A stretch of DNA of 64,000 bases, from NCBI GenBank assembly GCA_003439945.1, contig QVRM01001074.1, positions 1 through 64,000 on the forward strand, in the 5' to 3' direction. The DNA is from Dermanyssus gallinae (taxonomy: Eukaryota > Arthropoda > Arachnida > Mesostigmata > Dermanyssidae). Under the pieces are notes generated by a model that was not told the origin of the DNA, did no database searches, and saw only the letters and a program-made list of their open reading frames with translations. Positions 50,751 to 61,785 of this stretch are shown here, one piece after another (position 1 is the stretch's first letter; each line of letters begins with the position of its first letter). The translations under genes and the position numbers were made by a program.

Positions 50751-51253
50751 GTACGTTCGAGGTCGCGGTGGTTCGGTGACATTTTATGCTCTTATTATCT
50801 AGTTTGGCCGCGTCAGACGCACTCAGCTCAGTCTTGTAGTCGCGAGCAGATAACCGTCGCAAACAAGCGTCGCGTACGGATTGACGGCAAAATGGCAAAA
50901 CAGCGATTCGCGATACACTTAGAACAGACACTCTAACCGCAGCCGGATCGGTTTAGCCTCACAGCGTTATGTCTGTCGTTCGATCAGCTCGTGTTGCTTC
51001 TTATTTATTACAGCCTTCTCCTTATTCATACGTGGCACATCGACGTGTTCGTATGCATGTACATATACATTCCTCTCGCATTCCTCTAACAACAAAGCGC
51101 CCACAACGTTCGCTCGTTGGGGTCTCCAACGCCTCAATATATCTCTGTCAACGTTTTCTAAGCGACTCGAGCAGAAGTCCGTTTTCGCTGAGTTAGACCC
51201 CGGTCGAGCTTTTTCGGCCAAGGTCAAACTCGTGTACACAGGGTTGCGTATGC

Positions 51254-51266
51254 TGAATATGACATA

Positions 51267-51335
<69 letters not shown>
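51254..51335. repeat. (TA)n microsatellite in an intron of the membrane protein gene
   Basis: About 80 bp of nearly pure TA between the two cytoplasmic exons. A second run (52898-52937) starts about 20 bp after the donor of the transmembrane exon. Confidence 0.97.
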
Positions 51336-51341
<6 letters not shown>

Positions 51342-51835
51342 TACTTTAAAGCAACTGGCATCGACGTGCGATCGGATTATTGCTTGATTATCACCAAAAA
51401 TGGGCCAATGCGTCTACGTCGACCTTCAAGTTTAGTTACGTCAGCTAAGGTACTGCGCATTTGTGGCCATCGCTTGGTGGGCCTCAAATCGATTTACTAA
51501 TATGCCGGCGTACCTTCTGGCATTGTGTGACAGCGAGATCTTGTGTGTTTGGCAATTCGGCTTTAGAATACTATGTACAATAATCGTTAGTTAACTGACG
51601 TAATTGGTAAAACGGCCACACAGTGTGCTATGTAGATAATTCGTATAGAGAAAGTTTTGGGGTAGTTTAACTCTCGTACATTTAGGTTTCGCGGAGTCGA
51701 CTTGATTTAAAGCTTGCTAACTTAAAAGCGAATTGCTCGTGTAGCTCTCGGCGATTTGTATTAAGGTCCGTCGGACATTCTGCAATGAAGGATTAACATA
51801 AAAAGCAATATCAATAGATACAGAATAAGCGTTAG

Positions 51836-52036
51836 GGTAGAGATAACGTGCCAAACATACGCGAGGAGCCCCTTTATAGAGGAGGATCTCCGACTACGAA
51901 AATTCCGCGTGTCGGCAAGAATCAGAACAAAATAAAAGTAGTGGTAGCAAATTCATATGACAATACGGGCCTACCTGCGGAGCGTACATTGAAAAGAAAC
52001 ACGTCCAAGCCACCACAGGATGATATGCTGAGGAAG
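51836..52036 (+). CDS. Cys-rich type II membrane protein, second cytoplasmic exon
   Basis: 67 codons in phase 0/0, ending at AAG before the donor gtgcgt. The peptide is polar and basic (GRDNVPNIREEPLYRG, PTTKIPRVGKNQNKIKVVV, RTLKRNTSKPPQDDMLRK) and has no cysteine. The acceptor chosen (agcgttag before GGT) keeps phase 0 with the preceding exon but has a poor pyrimidine tract. Acceptors 5 and 7 bases downstream would trim two residues and change the phase, so the 5' boundary is uncertain. It joins in phase to the membrane-spanning exon at 52721. A basic linker before a transmembrane segment is usual for type II proteins. Confidence 0.6.
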
Positions 52037-52720
52037 GTGCGTGTTGTTTCAGTGAATATCCAGTTAAGTGCTGCTGAGAGAAGTGATCCCAATCCGATTG
52101 GGACCACTTATCTTCACTGGTGAGAAGTCCTGTCTGAACAAACACGTAGTGAGAGACAGTTTTAGACAGTCTTTTGGTGACACAGTCAATTCGGTTTCGA
52201 AATCGGATTTGGCACGTAGTTTGGAACGCAATTAGCTGAATGCCAAAGCGCCTAAATTGTACGAGAAAGTAAAAGCGCCTGATATAAAAAGGTGATATAA
52301 AGGGGGAATAGATCAATAAAAAAAAACACCCATCCGTCGCACTTCATACACTCACACACGCTTTCACATAGGTAACATAAAGAGTAACATTAATAGTTTT
52401 GTTTGTTAAACACATTTGCGATGACACTCGTTGTATGCAGCAACTGATTTATCACCGAGGCGCTCGAACATACCCATAGTAAGGTGTTCGACATTAAACG
52501 TGTGGCCGCATGGTCTAGGGAACTAACGCGCTCGTCATCGCTGCCATCAACTGAAGTGTCCCCGGTGTTAATCGAATTCTCTTTGAGCAATGTTTATTGA
52601 GAACAAATGATAAACCATACATGCTGAGAGCCAGCGGCCGTGCTGCCCCGAAGAATGTCTAGGTTGTACTTCTTCTACTAAACAAAAAACTGAGGTGTTC
52701 CTTCTCGAATCGGGTTACAG

Positions 52721-52878
52721 AATGCGTCGGCCAAACGTGAGCAGAGTGTCGTTGATGAGGCGCACCCAAAGGACGGCAACAAAAACCGAGAGGCAATCTG
52801 CGAAACGATTCTTCTTGCCAGCGCCGTCATTTTCTCGCTGTCTTTGCTGTTGCTGGTGATGTGTTTACTTGCGTTTAG
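52721..52878 (+). CDS. Cys-rich type II membrane protein, transmembrane exon
   Basis: This 158-nt exon begins in phase 0 after the acceptor cgggttacag and ends two bases into a codon (AG) before the donor gtttgt. After a polar stretch (NASAKREQSVVDEAHPKDG) comes a strongly hydrophobic run of about 24 residues (ETILLASAVIFSLSLLLLV then MCLLAF), a clear membrane span. Basic residues (KNR) precede it. The following cysteines and sequons are all C-terminal, so the chain is read as N-inside, C-outside. A (TA)n microsatellite starts about 20 bases after the donor. The two leftover bases AG match the single leading base G of the exon at 56024 to make Arg. Confidence 0.7.
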
Positions 52879-52889
52879 GTTTGTACATA

Positions 52890-52938
<49 letters not shown>

Positions 52939-53049
52939 GCTTGATAAGTGTGTGCACACATTTCACTATTTTATGTCAGAAGGTTTCGTGACAGCCTCTG
53001 CTTCGCAGTTCCGACCTATTTCATGTAGCATCCTTGCCTAATACTAAGG

Positions 53050-54700
53050 TCTCTCCTAATTCCTAATCGCTCCCAATTGTTCACACTCCCGAACCAGATG
53101 GTCTACCGATTCCTCTTTTTTCGTGCACATCCAACTAATCGATGTTTCTATTTTCTCAAGAATTCTGCAAAATCTGTGATGTGCATCTCTCGATATCGGA
53201 GGCTGCAATCTTCGCTGCTTTGTAGATTTTCGGGGGCTTTGAAGCAATCAGGGTGAGAACTTAAGAAGAAATATCGTATCGACTTTGGCACAAGTTATTC
53301 TTAGAATCGTAGGTGGAGATTTTGAAGACCGTCCGGTACTCCGAATAAATCTATATGACTACCCCTGTTGGTAGCGGCGCAGGGCCCGACGAGCCGTGAC
53401 CGGTTAAGCGCCAAATCCTCAGGTTCGGCTTGGAGCGTGTAGGCGATTGTTTGCACCCGGCAGTCCATCAAGTTATAGGACACCGCCGTACTCCTCGTTC
53501 CAAATAACTGGGCAGAGCAGGGAGCCCTGCGGGACCCTCGCCGTAATTAGATGTGTTTTACTTTGCGTCAAAAATGTGCGATTCTTTGAGGTACGATCAC
53601 AGTGTTCGCCGTAGGTACAAGAAAAATGTTTCTTCTTTTGCTCAAGTGCGCCTTCTAGCGTCGACCATGTGGTGCTATTGAACGCACTGCGGACGCCCTG
53701 CAGTATCAATATTGCGTGTTGTCTTGGCCTGGCCGCAGCTGCTTGGCGCAGGTCATCCGTATGACTTATAGCATTTAGGGTGGAGGGCTTCTGTGGAATC
53801 CATATTGGTTGCTTGAAAAAACACCCCTTGCCTCGAGTTCATCATTCAGGCGCTGAACGAGTTGGTTTTCGAGTTGCTAAAAGCGTCGAGTAGGCATATG
53901 GACGATGCGCTGATGACAAACGGGGCGTTTAGTTTCTGTATCAGTTTTAGATGGGCACGTGTAGGAAAGCGCCTTTCTCAAAGAAAGCGTGCCGTTATCT
54001 CCGCAAGAGGCGTAAGATTGTGCCCGCAGTCTCGCCTCGTCTGGAGGCACCTCCGGGCCCGGGGCTTTCCCGGGTGCTAACAGCTTGGCCGCATTTGTAA
54101 TTTCCTCCGCTGTTGCTTCCAGGACCTGTTCGGCGTCAGCTTAAATGCTGGTGTGAGTGTGGGCAGGCTGCTGAAAAAATAGGTTGAGAGCTACTTGGCA
54201 AGTTTCTTCTGCTCGAAGATGCAGTAGGGCTGTGCAGAGCCTATTATAACCCGATCGAGAAGACATCATCATTGTGTCTCTGCCGTAGCAGTCTCGCGGT
54301 TTACATGTATGCAGTCTGCGCAAGTTGCCTAGATATCCGAGCTCCTATCCGAGTTTGACAGGTCGCCGCTTCTTGCCTTTATCTCTGGCTGAACCCCTGG
54401 CCCTAGATTGTAGCCAGAACTCTTGCGCCTAGCAAAGAATCCGCGCAGCCAGCAAACCGGTTTTTAAGAGTTGATTCTAAAGCAGTTTTGCTGATGCACC
54501 GCCCGGATCGCGCCGCCGTGTTCCATGGCGACGCGAAGTTGACGAGAAATACATATATCTCATCAGGACCACTACTCTTCTTCTTGGGCAACCCGCTCAA
54601 GATTGGTACCACTTCTTTCCTCGTAAACGGCAACTTAATGTAATGCTGCTCCAGAGTGATTGCGGTAGCTCAATAACTGGGTTAGGCGCGGGGGCGTTTG
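53050..54700 (-). pseudogene. R1-like LINE remnant in an intron
   Basis: The minus strand holds ordered pieces: EVVPILSGLPKKKSSGPDEI (54.6 kb, KxPGPD box), VRSAFNSTTWSTLEGAL and RVPQGSLLCPVIWNEEY (53.5-53.7 kb, VPQG box), and CTKKEESVDHLVRECEQLG (53.1 kb, the C-terminal zinc motif). Stops and frameshifts lie between them. It is inserted opposite to the membrane protein gene. Confidence 0.78.
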
Positions 54701-55689
54701 CATCGAGCAGAAGGGCAGTAAAGTGCTGTCGTCACTGCTCCTTTGTCATGCTGTGCAAGCCTTTGCTCAGCCGGCGAATTTAGACACAATTATGTACAAT
54801 TTTTAAATGAAAAATTGTTGTGAAGTAAACAGTATGCATGTATGTATGTAATGCTCTTAGAAGGGCGACAGTCTAAGCATGCATACGTAAATTTGAATGA
54901 CAATTGTTATAGGGGACGATCATTTATATGAAGAAAGGAAAGTACGGAAGAAGGATGAAATAAAGAGAAACTTAGGAAAAGTGTAGGGCTGTCTGGCAGT
55001 TTAATATTTGTTTAATAACAAAAACAATATGAAATTTGCAAATGCCGCTATGGCCGAAGCGCAGGGTTTTCAAGCAGTGAGAGAGACAAAGAGAAGTCAT
55101 ACGATTTGCATTGGATTGCCGAGATGTCAAAATGTAAACAAAAAAAGTATTAAGTAAATTAGTGTTAATTAAGCTTAGGCATGACGCAAATGCAAGATGG
55201 GTTAAACAGATTCAGGTGGCGACGACGACTCTAAGATGAAAACGAGGTGAGATTGCAGAGTAGAATTCGCAGCTGGAAAGGTTAGGTATAATAGTCAGCA
55301 ATAAGCAAGAGCGAATGCACCAGAGGAAATAGTGAAATATAGGTTAAACAGACACATACGGACGAATGAACATTTGCGGTGGGGGCAGGTCGAGATAAGC
55401 TTGAAACAGTCAAGCAGAAAATGAACGAGGTAGATTGATTAAACGATAATTCCAGAAGGAGTGGGCTATTAGTGTAGAACGTCTACACTTCAATAGTTAT
55501 AGCTACTTCCCAGAAGTAACAAAATCACTGAGCGCTGAGAGATAACAGTGGGCTCGATGTTGCGTAGGTAGAGTGTAACATTACTAGAACGTAGAATGTA
55601 CAATAACCACCTATCGTATCCGGATGGGACGTACAACTATATAATGCACGACTAATATACGTTACAAGTACAATAAGCAAATGTTGGCG

Positions 55690-55955
55690 TTCGAGACTAT
55701 GGGAGCTGCCCCCTTACGCTCAAGCTGATTCAGCGGGTCGGTAAAAGCCTTAATCTTTCGACAGGAGACTCGAGGGCATCAGAATTCTTGCGTCAGAGGC
55801 TGTCTGACGATTGACATTCAACGAGGAAACGCAGCGTCTGTTTGGGGCACATTGTTGAACTGGGCTAACCCTGGGTTAGAGAACCCGTGATCACACGTTC
55901 GCGCGGAGACAATTGTTCACTCCAAAGTGCTAACGTAGTGGAATTATATAAATAA
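55690..55955 (+). mobile_element. 3' end of the same restriction-like-endonuclease retrotransposon (copy 2)
   Basis: This segment matches the 3' part of the 15.1-15.4 kb copy in inverse orientation. It encodes the end of the protein (AFETMGAAP and, after frameshifts, IQRGNAASVWGTLLNWANPG) and the tail with gttagagaacccgtgatcac and gttcactccaaagtgctaac. It is a 5'-truncated, decayed copy in an intron of the membrane protein gene. Confidence 0.75.
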
Positions 55956-56023
55956 AAATTCAGTTTCATAAGCAAATGTTGTGTGTGTCTGTGTGTCTGT
56001 ATGGCCGCGCGCAGGACGTCAAC

Positions 56024-56174
56024 GCAACGGCAGCATTCGACCATACGCACGGAAGACCCGAACGCAGCCTGGCTCGAATACTATCGCCTGCGTGGGATTG
56101 TGGCCGACAACATGTGCCAGAAATTTCCGGGTGACCGCAACACTTTGGAACGCCACATCAGGTCGCCGTACCAG
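56024..56174 (+). CDS. Cys-rich type II membrane protein, ectodomain exon 1
   Basis: This exon starts after a GT-rich and T-rich tract and the acceptor gcgcag, with one base completing an Arg codon, and ends in phase 0 (SPYQ) before the donor gtgagg. It encodes TSTQRQHSTIRTEDPNAAW, LEYYRLRGIVADNMCQKF and PGDRNTLERHIRSPYQ, with the first ectodomain cysteine. The reading frame is fixed by agreement with both neighbours. A 3' fragment of a retrotransposon ends only about 70 bases upstream (55690-55955). The region encoded is probably the membrane-proximal stalk. Confidence 0.65.
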
Positions 56175-57525
56175 GTGAGGACGCTCACTGGCAGGTTGTT
56201 CTGTTGCTTTATGTATATCGTCGTATGCCCGTTATGACCTCGCTCTATTTTGCCTCGCGACGGCGCGCTCGCCGGAGACGCCTTGGCGTGGTTCAGGGAG
56301 ATACAGTCCATGTAAAGTAGCGTTCTCTGCACCATAGCCGCCCTCGCGGCCTAGCGCACAGGCTCCAGACAGATGTCCACAAGAGTAGCCCGGCTTCGAC
56401 CACCGTGGCCAACATGCTCGAGTCGGCAACGGACTGGCACGCTGGGATCCTATGGCTAGACGGGCTTATGCGCAAACAAATCGCCAGAAGGATTGCCGTA
56501 GGTCGCGATTGAACACTAGGCCTCTAGTGTCCACTCCCGGGCAGGACCCACTTCCTGCTCGGGACATACTCGTAGACTAAGGAGAAGGTCGCAGCATGGG
56601 ACTCTCCTTTCCTGGTTTCGAGGTAATGGTTCACAATTCCGAACCAGGATAGGGTAGGACAGGTGGTTTTTGGTGGGTAGCACGCGCGGATAGAATCAAG
56701 CGTTATACTCTTCCCCGGCGTTTAGTCTCAACCACCCTCCACTGACATCGGAGGGTGTGCGTAAAGCATTTTCCGAATTCAAGATTCAAGGAGCGCCAAA
56801 TCCTCACAACATGATTGAAATACGTTTAAATAAGAATGGCTAAGATCACGTTCACCTGTGTTTCCTACACCTATGTGTGAAATAGGAATTCGTATGACAT
56901 CTCAAATTGCTGTTTATGCATATATTGCGCCGAGACCCTGATATCAGGGAACGCTCCATCTGATGCTTGGTCAAGCGTTGTGGTCCACACGAAATAAGTC
57001 TGCCACTACGACGAGGATAAGTGAGGTCAAATGCATGAAAGCGTATCACAGTCCGTTTTGGACTTACACGCACTAGTTAAGGCTATTCAAAAGCAGTTGA
57101 CGAACCAGGCGAGTAACATAAAGGAGCAGGAGGCACGACTGAGATGCGCAATCGACCCAATGAGCGGCAAATGACATTAGGCCCCCTCGCCGCAGCTGGG
57201 GATGATGGTGGATAATATTCTGTCCTTGTCATCCGCAGGCGAACAGAAATAGCGCAGATATGGCATTTGGCTCTGAGCCGATCTATACTAGTCGTGTCGT
57301 ATGCTCTTCATACCGGTCGGGAGAGGTCTGTTGCATTGCATTGTAGAAAATCGCAAACAAGCTTAATATCGCGAACTAAAACCAAGCTTCATCTTCCCAC
57401 CTCCCTTAAACATGAACGCCTGATAAGCCTGTGTGTCATTCCTGATACCTTGCATGTATATATATATATATATGCAAACCCAAATGTTGTTTTTGCTAAG
57501 AGGAAATGTTGTGCAAATATTTAAG
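56175..57525 (+). other. Intron of the membrane protein gene
   Basis: About 1.35 kb. A plus-strand stretch near 57060-57170 reads VKAIQKQLTNQASNIKEQEA before a stop, a coiled-coil-like piece that may come from a retroelement ORF1. Short (TA)n lies at about 57457-57473. An additional small phase 0 exon here cannot be excluded. Confidence 0.45.
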
Positions 57526-57714
57526 GTTATTGGCGATGCTTGCGAAAATTACTATGAAATGGTCTGCACCGGCACCTGCGAGTTTATACCCTACGGACTT
57601 TGCTTCGCGGACGTGATGAAGAAGTACCAACGCGACTGCATCGACATGTTTACTCCAATCACCAACAACCTGTGGCGAGAGATCAACACTATTTTTGACT
57701 ATCAGAGCACTCCG
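57526..57714 (+). CDS. Cys-rich type II membrane protein, ectodomain exon 2
   Basis: 63 codons in phase 0/0. The acceptor is atatttaag and the donor gtaaat. The peptide has five cysteines (DACENYYEMVCTGTCEF, YGLCFADVMKKYQRDCIDMF) and ends WREINTIFDYQSTP. The DACENYYEMVC piece recalls the DPCxxFYxxxCG motif near the start of M13 (neprilysin-type) ectodomains, which are also type II proteins. However, no zinc-site HExxH occurs in any exon and the total length is far too short, so M13 membership is not claimed. Codons are balanced and unlike the AT-rich surroundings, which supports coding. Confidence 0.75.
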
Positions 57715-57887
57715 GTAAATACTTATGCTTCTTTTCCTCCATTTCCCCACTCTTTCTCTTTGCACCTTCTGCACTCTGTCCTACTTATTTTCATTCATAT
57801 ATTTCTTATGTGTAGTTCTTGGTCTTTCTGCAACTAGTTAATTCGCTATCAGTTGTTCCTATATCAGCCGTGTGAGAGGCTCTAGGG

Positions 57888-58223
57888 TCACTTGATTCAA
57901 GTCGCTTAGGCAAATCATGCAAATTATGTTGTAGTCATGTATGCTCGATAATCGTCATAGAAATCGTCATAGATGCCCCCAACGGAGTGTTTGATTGATC
58001 TGCCAAACGTAGAAAAGTCCTCTGGCAATAAAACGCACCGTGGCTACACAAAATGTCACTTGATTCGGGTCGCTTAGGCAAATCATGCAAATGATGTTGT
58101 AGTCATGTATGCTCGATAATCGTCATAGAAATCGTCATAGATGCCCCCAACGGAGTGTTTGATTGATCTGCCAAACGTAGAAAAGTGCTCTGGCAATAAA
58201 ACGCACCGTGGCTACACAAAATG
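57888..58223 (+). repeat. 168-bp tandem duplication that copies part of an exon
   Basis: Two nearly identical 168-bp units (57888-58055 and 58056-58223) abut. Each runs from tcacttgattc through the acceptor gtcatag into the first 83 bases of ectodomain exon 3. The upstream copy reads into non-exon sequence and reaches a stop soon after, and its EKCSG codon has become EKSSG. It is therefore a dead partial exon. The few differences between units imply a recent event. Confidence 0.9.
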
Positions 58224-58279
58224 CGTATACGTAGCCAAACAAGACACCAAAGGCCATGACAATTATGCCTGTTTTATTT
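58141..58279 (+). CDS. Cys-rich type II membrane protein, ectodomain exon 3
   Basis: 139 nt, starting in phase 0 directly after an in-frame TAG that is itself part of the acceptor (gtcatag), and ending one base into a codon before a strong donor (gtaagc). It encodes MPPTECLIDLPNVEKC, SGNKTHRGYTKCVYVAKQ and DNYACFI, with four cysteines and the sequon NKT. The first 83 bases of this exon together with the 85 bases upstream are present twice in tandem, so a truncated copy lies 168 bp upstream (57973). The acceptor has little pyrimidine content, so use of this exact site is less certain than the coding content. Confidence 0.68.
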
Positions 58280-58700
58280 GTAAGCTGCTTGTCAGTTGCA
58301 TCTTTTGTCGAATTACACCACTACACAATGTGCACCATGGCCTTTACGAGCATTTTTTAAAATAAAAAATGTGTTTATACAGTGACTATACGAGTAACAC
58401 AAGTGATTTATTTGACAAAACAAGTCAAAATGCTAGCTTTATTCTAGAATATCCTTTTTTAATTACTTTGCAACCACAAATCGTACCACCACCAAAATTC
58501 TGCTACCAAAATGACTCTAATAGAATTCGCGATTTGTGTGTTCTCTGAGCGTAGATATAAGAACATACTAATGACATACCACAAAGACGCGTCATTACCT
58601 ACTTTCTCAATAAACTAAAAAATAATCCAATCTCGATTTTTGCAAACTTATTTTAACGCAACTGCTTCGCATTCCCTACTCAGCGCTAGATATACTGCAG

Positions 58701-58759
58701 ATGAAGAGGACGTTTGTCAATTTATTAATTCACTATCTTGCAATCGCACATCTTGCAAG
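58701..58759 (+). CDS. Cys-rich type II membrane protein, ectodomain exon 4 (short)
   Basis: A 59-nt exon between the acceptor atactgcag and the donor gtaata. The first two bases complete a Tyr codon begun in the previous exon, then EEDVCQFINSLSCNRTSCK follows in phase 0 at the end. It contributes three cysteines and the sequon NRT. A better pyrimidine tract precedes an AG 17 bases upstream, but that site would break the phase with the previous exon. The short length would make it easy for gene finders to miss. Confidence 0.65.
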
Positions 58760-59565
58760 GTAATATTCAGATGTCACATCCGTATAACAGAAGTTGTCTG
58801 CCTTTTCCCTTTGCGGGCAGGGTAAAAATTAGAAACCATGCTTGAATATTATGCAGTCTGCTACATGATACGTTACTGTATACTGTACCTCTAGCAGTAA
58901 ATCGTACCGACACATTTTAATCCATGGAGCTTATTGCTGCCATTAGTCCTGAATTATCCAGGACTTTGTATAAGCGCATGGAGCTTTTACGGCCATTATT
59001 GGCAGTGCTGACTTTAATTGAAAAAGTACTATAGTTTCAATGGATCATATTCGTAAAGCGACCTATCTTTCTCGGGTCGGTTATTCGCCCGCAATCATAC
59101 TGTTGATGTCAGTAGATCGGCGTGCCTGGTGTGCACCATAATGCTAACTTCAAGCAAGCCATCCCACTATTTGGCGGCTAAATTTTCAGCTTTCCCTCGT
59201 CCAGGAACTGAGACTTTTCACTGGGCTCTCTGACCTGAGATCTTCAATATAAAATAAGGCATGTCCCTTAGTGCCGGGGACGCAAGTGCTTGACACTTCT
59301 TCGCACTTTTGAGGAAGTTATGTTCAACTCAGAAGGTGAAAGGTTCAGAGTTGTTGTTCGACAGGCGTTTTTTTAAACATATACATTTAATTCAAAATTA
59401 CATACTGGCCCTGGGCTCCAATTACCGGGCCTCCCACTTTGAACAGAGCCTTCTCTCTCTCTTTCTCAACAAACAAAGACTCCTCACCATAAAATATTTC
59501 TCCAGATGTTTAGTTGCTAGTTTGTACTTTATACTGGGCTTTCTGTCAGCATCTATAAATCGTTC

Positions 59566-59715
59566 GGCTCAACGTTTTCTTAGTGCCCTGGCAAAATTCA
59601 TCGACGTCTTTTGGCTCAACGTTTCCCTGGCACCCTGGCAAAATTCATCGACGTCTTTCGGCTCAACGTTTTCCTGGTGCCCTGGCAAAATTAGGCATAG
59701 ATGTCTTTCGGCTCA
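59566..59715 (+). repeat. 47-bp tandem repeat, three units and a partial fourth
   Basis: Units starting ggctcaacgttt... and containing ccctggcaaaattcatcgac begin at 59566, 59613 and 59660, with a decayed start at 59710. The repeat lies inside a 191-codon open frame (59309-59884). Because 47 is not a multiple of three, each unit is read in a different frame, so that frame is not credible as protein. Confidence 0.9.
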
Positions 59716-60042
59716 GCCTGATATTATGCCTGTTGTATTAGGCGCCACCAGGTTGTTTATTGCCTTAATTAAGGAAGAAGATGACTTTTTCTTTATTCTA
59801 TCACCTACCTATCATCTGCCTTCCTTGGAGAGAGGTGACACAAAAAAAAACACAAAAACGGCATGGCTGACCTACAATACTTAATCTCAATACGTGTTTA
59901 GCCTAAAACAGCCTGATGATGATCATGCTGCTATATATGGTTTATCTGAAGGCCATCTGGCAAGCCTGGCTTTCGTGTGTACGTGCGGTTTTATCCACGT
60001 GTGTTGGCTTTTGTGTGTTTATCTGTGTGTATGTACCGATAG

Positions 60043-60186
60043 ATAGCACCGGAATCGACGTGTCGGACAGCATTGCTGGAGCACTTCCGCGAACAACTAT
60101 CAGTTATCCACGGAGGAAATACGACGCTGCGACTCTACCTGCTCGACCGCATTTTGCACATGATCAACTACGTCAAGTTCGTTTGA
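60043..60186 (+). CDS. Cys-rich type II membrane protein, last coding exon
   Basis: 47 codons and a TGA stop, starting in phase 0 after a long T/G-rich tract and the acceptor accgatag. It encodes IAPESTCRTALLEHFREQ, LSVIHGGNTTLRLYLLDRI and ends HMINYVKFV. It holds the fourteenth ectodomain cysteine and the third sequon (NTT). The C-terminal half is predicted helical and amphipathic. Across the eight linked exons the product has 444 residues, and the ectodomain cysteine count is even, as expected for a fully disulphide-bonded secreted-side domain. The stop codon lies inside a local tandem duplication (60182-60374). A weak polyadenylation hexamer (ATTAAA) is at about 60688. Confidence 0.75.
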   Translation: MAPESTCRTALLEHFREQLSVIHGGNTTLRLYLLDRILHMINYVKFV

Positions 60187-60209
60187 TACAGTTTAATTGA
60201 GATCTACCA

Positions 60210-60242
<33 letters not shown>

Positions 60243-60300
60243 CTGCAATATATCTTTCTTGTTTCTGTAGTATTTGATACAGTTTAATTGAGATCTACCA

Positions 60301-60345
<45 letters not shown>

Positions 60346-60374
60346 CTGCAATATATCTTTCTTGTTTCTGTAGT
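60182..60374 (+). repeat. Tandem duplication of the 3' end including the stop codon
   Basis: A unit beginning tttgatacagtttaattgag and ending tttcttgtttctgtagta occurs twice, at about 60182-60272 and 60273-60374. Each copy contains a (TA)n run of different length. The first copy begins at the TGA stop of the membrane protein gene. Confidence 0.9.
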
Positions 60375-61333
60375 ATGGCCTAAATAAGCGTAAGTTGCTA
60401 GTACATTCCTGCGAATTGCTACAGCCGTATCACAGCTGAGGCGTGCATTTAAATCGGTTGCTAATCCGTCCTTTAAATCAAACTCGGACATCAAGTCAGC
60501 TTGTATAGTCTGTCCCGGTTGCCGACGATCATCACCTTATGATGCAACTACTTATTTATTATCTGTGTATGTGTATTTGCAAAAATTGTCCGTGTCTAGC
60601 GCAATTTTAATTGCGCAAAATTCTACAGGACTATTTCTTATTATGGGGCCCTTGACCCCCCGCTACAATTTCAAGCAGGCGTGTAAATTAAATCTTAAGC
60701 GAGCGAGCGACTAGATGCAGCCCTCAACGGAAAATAACAGCTACATGTATGCGAATTTCCAAGAACGCATCCCTGAACTGAAAGAAGTTATTGATGATTG
60801 ATGCTTCGATGTGTAATGTCTTGTAGAATTCAGAGCGGTATTAGATTTATTACCGCACTATGTTCTACAACGAAGATGCCTACGGCTAGTTATTTTGAAC
60901 AATTAAAGAAAAACACGTTGGGAAGTGTAAGTATTCCACATTTCGTGGATTTAGCAAAAAGAAACGCACATGAACTATTCTACGGACAAGACATATGATA
61001 TATATATATATATATATATATAGCGGCAGTGCCAAACAATTGTCTCCCCAAACTCATGTACTTTACGCCAGTGGGTTATAACCGCACCTCCCAATTAGAA
61101 GGTTATTACAATTATATAGCAGTGTCAGTTAACAGCTTTCCATTAGTAGTTCACAAATGTCTGGCACTATATCAGAAAGTACGCTAGACGCTGACCGAAG
61201 TGCTTGTCTCCGCTAAATGGCCAAGCTAAATTAAGAAGAAAAACAAATAGATATCGAGATGTGGCACTTATTTAGCATGTAGTCGACGGAAGCATGTTAG
61301 AACGAACAACATGTGTCCGTTGTTGCTAATTTT

Positions 61334-61503
61334 TTATTTTGGGCTGACCCTCAGCCAAGATTTAACATCCGCGGGGCAGCTTTTCGCATTGCTTAATAGA
61401 CGGACCCCATACATACAAATATGCAACGTTGGGGCTCGAACCCGCGCAATTATGTGTCTCCTCCGGTTGCAAGGCGCAGACGAATGCACCCACCACCGCA
61501 TAT
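61334..61503 (-). mobile_element. tRNA-derived SINE (family S1, copy 2)
   Basis: The body (gggctgaccctcagccaaga...) and head match the 37.6-kb copy in the same orientation. The B box lies at 61442-61432. The A-box end has decayed (cccaccaccgcatatg). Its head faces a (TA)n tract, on the far side of which an inverted copy lies. Confidence 0.85.
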
Positions 61504-61514
61504 GTGATCTAGAT

Positions 61515-61619
<105 letters not shown>

Positions 61620-61624
61620 GCGCG

Positions 61625-61785
61625 TTGAGCTCGGTGGCGTAGTACCTTCGCGACCGGAGAAGAAAGACACATAGGTGCACGGGTTCGATTCCCACCGTTG
61701 CACATTTGCATTTATGAGGCTCGTTTTACGAAGCAATACGAAAGCAGACCAGTGAACGTTAAATGTTGGCTGAGAGTCAGTTTAT
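61625..61785 (+). mobile_element. tRNA-derived SINE (family S1, copy 3)
   Basis: Plus-strand copy with A box TGGCGTAGTAC (61635-61645) and a perfect consensus B box GGTTCGATTCC (61682-61692), followed by the same body ending ggctgagagtcagt. With copy 2 it forms an inverted pair around the (TA)n run at 61517-61619. Confidence 0.85.

Larger units (their letters stand above)
52879..56023 (+). other. Intron of the membrane protein gene carrying two retrotransposon remnants
   Basis: After a (TA)n run at 52898-52937 this intron contains an R1-like LINE on the minus strand (53.05-54.7 kb) and the 3' end of another retrotransposon on the plus strand (55.69-55.96 kb). Between them, 54.8-55.7 kb is AT-rich with no recognisable feature. 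Confidence 0.6.

Noticed and set aside
57526..57714. Calling the membrane protein an M13 (neprilysin) peptidase
   Set aside because: Only the DACENYYEMVC piece is similar; there is no HExxH or ExxxD motif and the ectodomain is far too short.
59309..59884. 191-codon frame in an intron of the membrane protein gene
   Set aside because: It contains a 47-bp tandem repeat read in a different frame in each unit, which no selected protein would show.
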